From: S012-113 sp965368405
Lineage (GTDB): Bacteria > Bacteroidota > Bacteroidia > Cytophagales > Cyclobacteriaceae
DNA: 8,363 bases
Assembly: GCA_965368405.1 (NCBI GenBank)
Contig: CBDUMS010000115.1
Location: forward strand, 1-8,363
Direction of reading: 5' to 3'
Every line of letters begins with the position of its first letter. Position 1 is the stretch's first letter. The notes under the pieces were generated by a model. The model made no database searches. It worked only from the letters and a program-made list of their open reading frames with translations, and was not told the origin of the DNA. Position numbers and translations under genes: made by a program. Below, one piece after another: positions 5,207 through 8,363 of this stretch.

Positions 5207-6511
5207 ACTTATCCTCTCAATCTCTGCGCCCAGCGCTCTTAGTCGCGTATCGATATTCTGATAGCCGCGATCTATTTGCTCGCCATTATAGATGGTACTC
5301 TCTCCTTCCGCAGAAAGTGCGGCTAAGAGAAGCGATACTCCCGCTCTAATATCGGGTGAAGTCATTTTAATGCCTCGAAGCGGCGTCTGCCTGTTCATGC
5401 CTATTACAGTAGCACGGTGCGGGTCACAAAGAATAATCTGAGCGCCCATGTCGATTAGTTTATCCACGAAGAATAATCTACTCTCGAACATTTTCTGATG
5501 GATGAGTACATTGCCTTTTGCTTGGGTAGCCATAACCAGCACAATACTTAATAAGTCAGGGGTGAATCCGGGCCAAGGGGCATCGGCAATAGTCATGATC
5601 GAGCCGTCGATGAACGATTCAACGACATATTCCTCCTGAGCAGGCACAATGATATCATTCCCTGAAATCTCGAGCTTTTGCCCCATTTTCTGAAAGACAG
5701 CAGGTATCATACCTAGATTCTCTATAGAAGTGTTTTTTATCGTGATGGTAGATTGCGTTATCGCAGCCATTCCGATAAAGCTACCAACCTCAATCATATC
5801 GGGTAGCATGGTATGTGTTGTACCACCTAGAGAATCTACTCCTTCGATGGTAAGCATGTTCGAAGCTATGCCAGAGATTTTCGCCCCCATGCTATTCAGC
5901 ATTTTACATAATTGCTGAATATAAGGCTCGCATGCAGCATTATAAATAACTGTTTTGCCATGCGCCAATACAGCCGTCATGATAATATTAGCCGTACCTG
6001 TTACAGAAGCTTCGTCGAGTAGCATGTACTTTCCTTCCAGCTTCGATGAATCGATATGGTAAAATCCATCCTTTGGGTCGTAGTTAAATTTAGCGCCAAG
6101 CTCTTGAAAACCTAAAAAGTGGGTATCGAGTCGCCTTCTTCCTATCTTATCACCGCCGGGTTTTGGAATCATAGCACCGCCAAATCGTGCTAGTAATGGG
6201 CCTAAAATCATAATCGAACCTCGCAATCCAGCCGCTTGCGCTTTATATTCCGGTGTTTCCAGGTAATTGGGGTCAACTCCACTTGCCTCAAAACGATAGC
6301 TCTCCTCACTAAGCTTGTCGACTTTTACGCCAAGTGAAGCCAGTAATTCTATGAGCTTATTCACATCCCTTATATTGGGGATTTTATGAATTGTAACGGG
6401 TTCTTCCGTTAATAAAACGGCACAAACTATCTGTAGCGCTTCGTTTTTTGCCCCCTGAGGTTCAATTTCCCCGGACAATCGAGCACCGCCCTGAATCCTA
6501 AAAGTTGTCAT
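5204..6511 (-). CDS. murA: UDP-N-acetylglucosamine 1-carboxyvinyltransferase (MurA), Asp variant
   Basis: MurA transfers enolpyruvate from PEP to UDP-GlcNAc, the first committed step of peptidoglycan synthesis, in the cytoplasm. The 435 residues cover the whole EPSP-synthase-like two-domain fold (E. coli enzyme: 419). Conserved features in order are Lys22-Asn23 in QGAKNEALQ, Arg97 and Gly98 (AAGLRGS), the loop PKPGGDKIGRRRLDTH (117-131), Asp319 (FTPDL), and Arg389 in PDIRAG. The loop position that holds Cys115 in E. coli is Asp121 (codon 6151-6149); Arg126 matches E. coli Arg120. Cys-to-Asp at this site is known to keep activity and give fosfomycin insensitivity, and I believe it is typical of Bacteroidota. 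The start lies 3 nt after the DUF4290 stop, so the gene is the last of a uvrD-DUF4290-murA unit. Its stop lies inside a heptamer repeat. Confidence 0.97.
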   Translation of the reverse strand: MTTFRIQGGARLSGEIEPQGAKNEALQIVCAVLLTEEPVTIHKIPNIRDVNKLIELLASLGVKVDKLSEESYRFEASGVDPNYLETPEYKAQAAGLRGSIMILGPLLARFGGAMIPKPGGDKIGRRRLDTHFLGFQELGAKFNYDPKDGFYHIDSSKLEGKYMLLDEASVTGTANIIMTAVLAHGKTVIYNAACEPYIQQLCKMLNSMGAKISGIASNMLTIEGVDSLGGTTHTMLPDMIEVGSFIGMAAITQSTITIKNTSIENLGMIPAVFQKMGQKLEISGNDIIVPAQEEYVVESFIDGSIMTIADAPWPGFTPDLLSIVLVMATQAKGNVLIHQKMFESRLFFVDKLIDMGAQIILCDPHRATVIGMNRQTPLRGIKMTSPDIRAGVSLLLAALSAEGESTIYNGEQIDRGYQNIDTRLRALGAEIERIS

Positions 6512-6514
6512 TGT

Positions 6515-7147
6515 TTATCTGCGTCTGCGGTTCTGAGACTTACCCCCTCCTTTGTTATTTCGCTGTTGAGTAGGCTTGGGTTTATCTTTATATAATGGGT
6601 CAAGTAAATCCAATTCATTCGCCACCTCCAAGTTAAGCTTTAGTGATCCACCAGAAAGCTTTTCGATGTTCTTGGCAATAGTTTCGTTATCAGGGGTTTC
6701 TTTATTCCAGGTAATATGGAATGTTTTAATAAGACGTGCAATTTGGAAGACTGCTGCTTCTTTTGCAGTTTCGTCTTCAATTTTCTTAGCCTCCGCAATC
6801 ATTAAGATTACATTTCGTCCATAATGACGAAAAGGAATATCATCCTGAACGTAACCTATAGAATCTGGCTTTCTTTCGAAAATATTTTTTTCTGGAGGAG
6901 GAAAAGGTGCTTCAACATCCAGATTGAAATCAGCTAAAATGTGTAAATCATCCCATAAAAGTTGATTGCTTTCCTGGTTCGCCTTTACTGAGGGTACGAT
7001 TTGCTTCATCAACTCTACAAGAGCAGCCGAATACTTTGTTCTCTCCTCTTTCGATTCGAGGGTGGTTATATAACTTGCCAGGTTCTGAACATTTCGTCCG
7101 AATTGACGAAGTTTCATGGGCTCTCTTGCTGTATTGTAATCGTACAT
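6515..7147 (-). CDS. DUF4290 family protein
   Basis: This 210-residue protein starts MYDYNTAREPMKLRQFGRNV and contains QNLASYITTLESKEERTKYS, LLWDDLHILADFNLDVEAPF and IPFRHYGRNV, the pattern of DUF4290, a family that I know only from Bacteroidota. Two YN/FGRN- and HYGRN-type segments (around 16-19 and 109-113) are the most striking conserved features. No signal peptide or membrane segment is seen, so it is cytoplasmic. The C-terminal 25 residues are low-complexity and very basic (KPKPTQQRNNKGGGKSQNRRRR), as in tails that contact nucleic acid. It lies 7 nt after the helicase stop and 3 nt before murA, so all three are surely co-transcribed. The function is unknown; an RNA- or ribosome-related role would be a guess based on the tail. 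Confidence 0.92.
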   Translation of the reverse strand: MYDYNTAREPMKLRQFGRNVQNLASYITTLESKEERTKYSAALVELMKQIVPSVKANQESNQLLWDDLHILADFNLDVEAPFPPPEKNIFERKPDSIGYVQDDIPFRHYGRNVILMIAEAKKIEDETAKEAAVFQIARLIKTFHITWNKETPDNETIAKNIEKLSGGSLKLNLEVANELDLLDPLYKDKPKPTQQRNNKGGGKSQNRRRR

Positions 7148-7154
7148 GTATTTC

Positions 7155-8363
7155 TTAATGAATTTTTAGTTTAGCAAAGCTAAGTAATAAAGTCTTCTCC
7201 CCAAAGTTATCAAAGTTCACCTTCGCCTTTCTATTGGGTCCGTTATTCTCGATCATAGAGACAACGCCATACCCAAACTTCGGGTGTTCAACCTTCATGC
7301 CACTGGCAAGATTAGAGGTGTCGCTCGGGGCAAAGCCTTCTGAAATCTTATGTTCCGGTACGGGCTTAGTTGCAATTGGTCTGTTACGTTTTGCACCCGC
7401 TACTAGATTTTTAGCATATTGTCCACCCGTGGAAGGTTCCGTCCTTCTGGAAGGACTTGGTGAACTGTATTTCGCACTGGCTTTTATATATCGTGTATCT
7501 ATCTCTTCAATAAAACGCGAGGGTTCACAACTTTTTAATCGACCAAAGCGATAACGACTTAAAGCATAGGAAAGAAATAATTTATTTTCAGCGCGCGTAA
7601 TAGCAACGTAGAAGAGACGCCTTTCTTCTTCCAAATCTGCTCTGGAGCTCAGCATCATCTGCGATGGAAACAAATCCTCTTCCATCCCAACGATGTATAC
7701 ATTCTTGAACTCAAGCCCCTTGGCCATATGAATGGTCATAAGCGTGATCTTATCCGGGTCATCGTCGTTATCGTTATCTACTCCGGTTAGGAGTGTCACC
7801 TCTTGTAAAAAGGCTCCAAGCGACTTATCGGGCTCATCTTGATCGGACAATTTTACTTCTTCCGACTCCACAAACTCTTTAATCGCATTAAGTAACTCTT
7901 GCAGGTTCTCATAACGACTGAGTCCTTCAATGGTCTTATCGGCATATAATTCCCGCATTAGGCCAGAACCCTTAGCAATAGCCGTTGCAGCATCGAAGGC
8001 ATCGTTTTGCTCGATATCGATCCTGAACTTTTTGATCATCGTTACAAAATCGACAATCGCTGCCGCGCCTCGGCCGCCCACAATTTCCTGCGACATCTGC
8101 AATACATCCCAAATAGAACGATTGTGTTCATTCGCAAAAACAATGAGCTTATTAACCGTGGTATCGCCTATGCCGCGCTTGGGTAAATTGATAATGCGCT
8201 TTAGCGAAGCTTCATCCTCATGATTCAAGGCGAAGCGCATATAAGCCAGCATATCCTTAATCTCCTTGCGCATATAGAAAGAAAGGCCTCCTACAATTTT
8301 ATATTTTAAGTTGGCTCGGCGTAGCGCTTCTTCAATTGCTCTAGACTGACTATTGGTACGATA
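7155..8363 (-). CDS. uvrD: UvrD/PcrA-type ATP-dependent DNA helicase (5' end beyond window)
   Basis: The last 402 codons of a superfamily 1A 3'-5' helicase are present; the frame is open to the right edge, so the Met at 8273 is internal and not the start. The visible part begins YRTNSQSRAIEEALRR (motif IV), followed by GGLSFYMRKEIKDMLAY and RIINLPKRGIGDTT. Motif V is ITLMTIHMAKGLEF (visible 206-219), then VYIVGMEEDLFP. Motif VI is EEERRLFYVAITRA (245-258). After a low-complexity linker comes GMKVEHPKFGYGVV (355-368), the tudor-like C-terminal domain that in PcrA/UvrD binds RNA polymerase. The ATP-binding N-terminal half (Walker A and B) lies outside; full-length family members are about 720-790 residues. 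The enzyme acts in excision repair, mismatch repair and clearing of stalled polymerase. It is the first visible gene of the unit with DUF4290 and murA. Confidence 0.95.
   Translation of the reverse strand, partial: YRTNSQSRAIEEALRRANLKYKIVGGLSFYMRKEIKDMLAYMRFALNHEDEASLKRIINLPKRGIGDTTVNKLIVFANEHNRSIWDVLQMSQEIVGGRGAAAIVDFVTMIKKFRIDIEQNDAFDAATAIAKGSGLMRELYADKTIEGLSRYENLQELLNAIKEFVESEEVKLSDQDEPDKSLGAFLQEVTLLTGVDNDNDDDPDKITLMTIHMAKGLEFKNVYIVGMEEDLFPSQMMLSSRADLEEERRLFYVAITRAENKLFLSYALSRYRFGRLKSCEPSRFIEEIDTRYIKASAKYSSPSPSRRTEPSTGGQYAKNLVAGAKRNRPIATKPVPEHKISEGFAPSDTSNLASGMKVEHPKFGYGVVSMIENNGPNRKAKVNFDNFGEKTLLLSFAKLKIH

Noticed and set aside
8271..8273. ATG at 8273 as start of a short helicase gene
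   Set aside because: The same frame continues upstream to the window edge and encodes the conserved motif IV region (YRTNSQSR), so the gene is cut by the window, not short.

Overview
The window looks like chromosomal DNA of a member of the Bacteroidota, probably a free-living, flavobacterium- or cytophaga-like organism. The evidence is a UpxY-type NusG paralogue, a DUF4290 protein lying between a UvrD/PcrA helicase and murA, a MurA with Asp in place of the catalytic-loop Cys, the lack of clear Shine-Dalgarno sequences before the starts, and moderate-to-low GC. Genus cannot be told from this sequence alone. All calls come from reading the sequence; no database search or folding program was run.

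Layout. Positions 1-350 (minus) hold the N-terminal part of a UpxY/NusG-like antiterminator that runs off the left edge, and such genes usually head surface-polysaccharide operons. Positions 351-921 are a gene-free divergent spacer packed with short palindromic repeats. Positions 922-3716 (plus) are a two-gene unit: a penicillin-acylase-family (S45) Ntn hydrolase, translationally coupled by TAATG to a small membrane protein. Positions 3717-4035 are a convergent spacer with the same repeat families. Positions 4976-4036 (minus) are a second two-gene unit joined by ATGA: a YvlD/'phage holin 4' family membrane protein and a secreted protein of unknown function. Positions 4977-5203 are a third spacer, filled with tandem heptamer arrays. 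Positions 8363-5204 (minus) are a compact unit: uvrD/pcrA (3' part), a DUF4290 protein and murA, with gaps of only 7 and 3 nt.

How the genes relate. The right-hand unit combines a DNA-repair helicase with the first committed step of peptidoglycan synthesis. The acylase acts outside the cytoplasm on an unknown amide substrate. The left-edge gene would promote transcription of a polysaccharide operon outside the window. Most of this is ordinary Bacteroidota housekeeping and envelope content.

The most unusual material is in the spacers. At least four families of small palindromes recur, one with a compensatory stem change. One family (ATTCC...GGAAT) is followed by another family after exactly 13 nt in all three copies. 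A separate kind of repeat, a period-7 purine-rich array, reaches into the murA stop codon. No transposase lies in the window to explain them.
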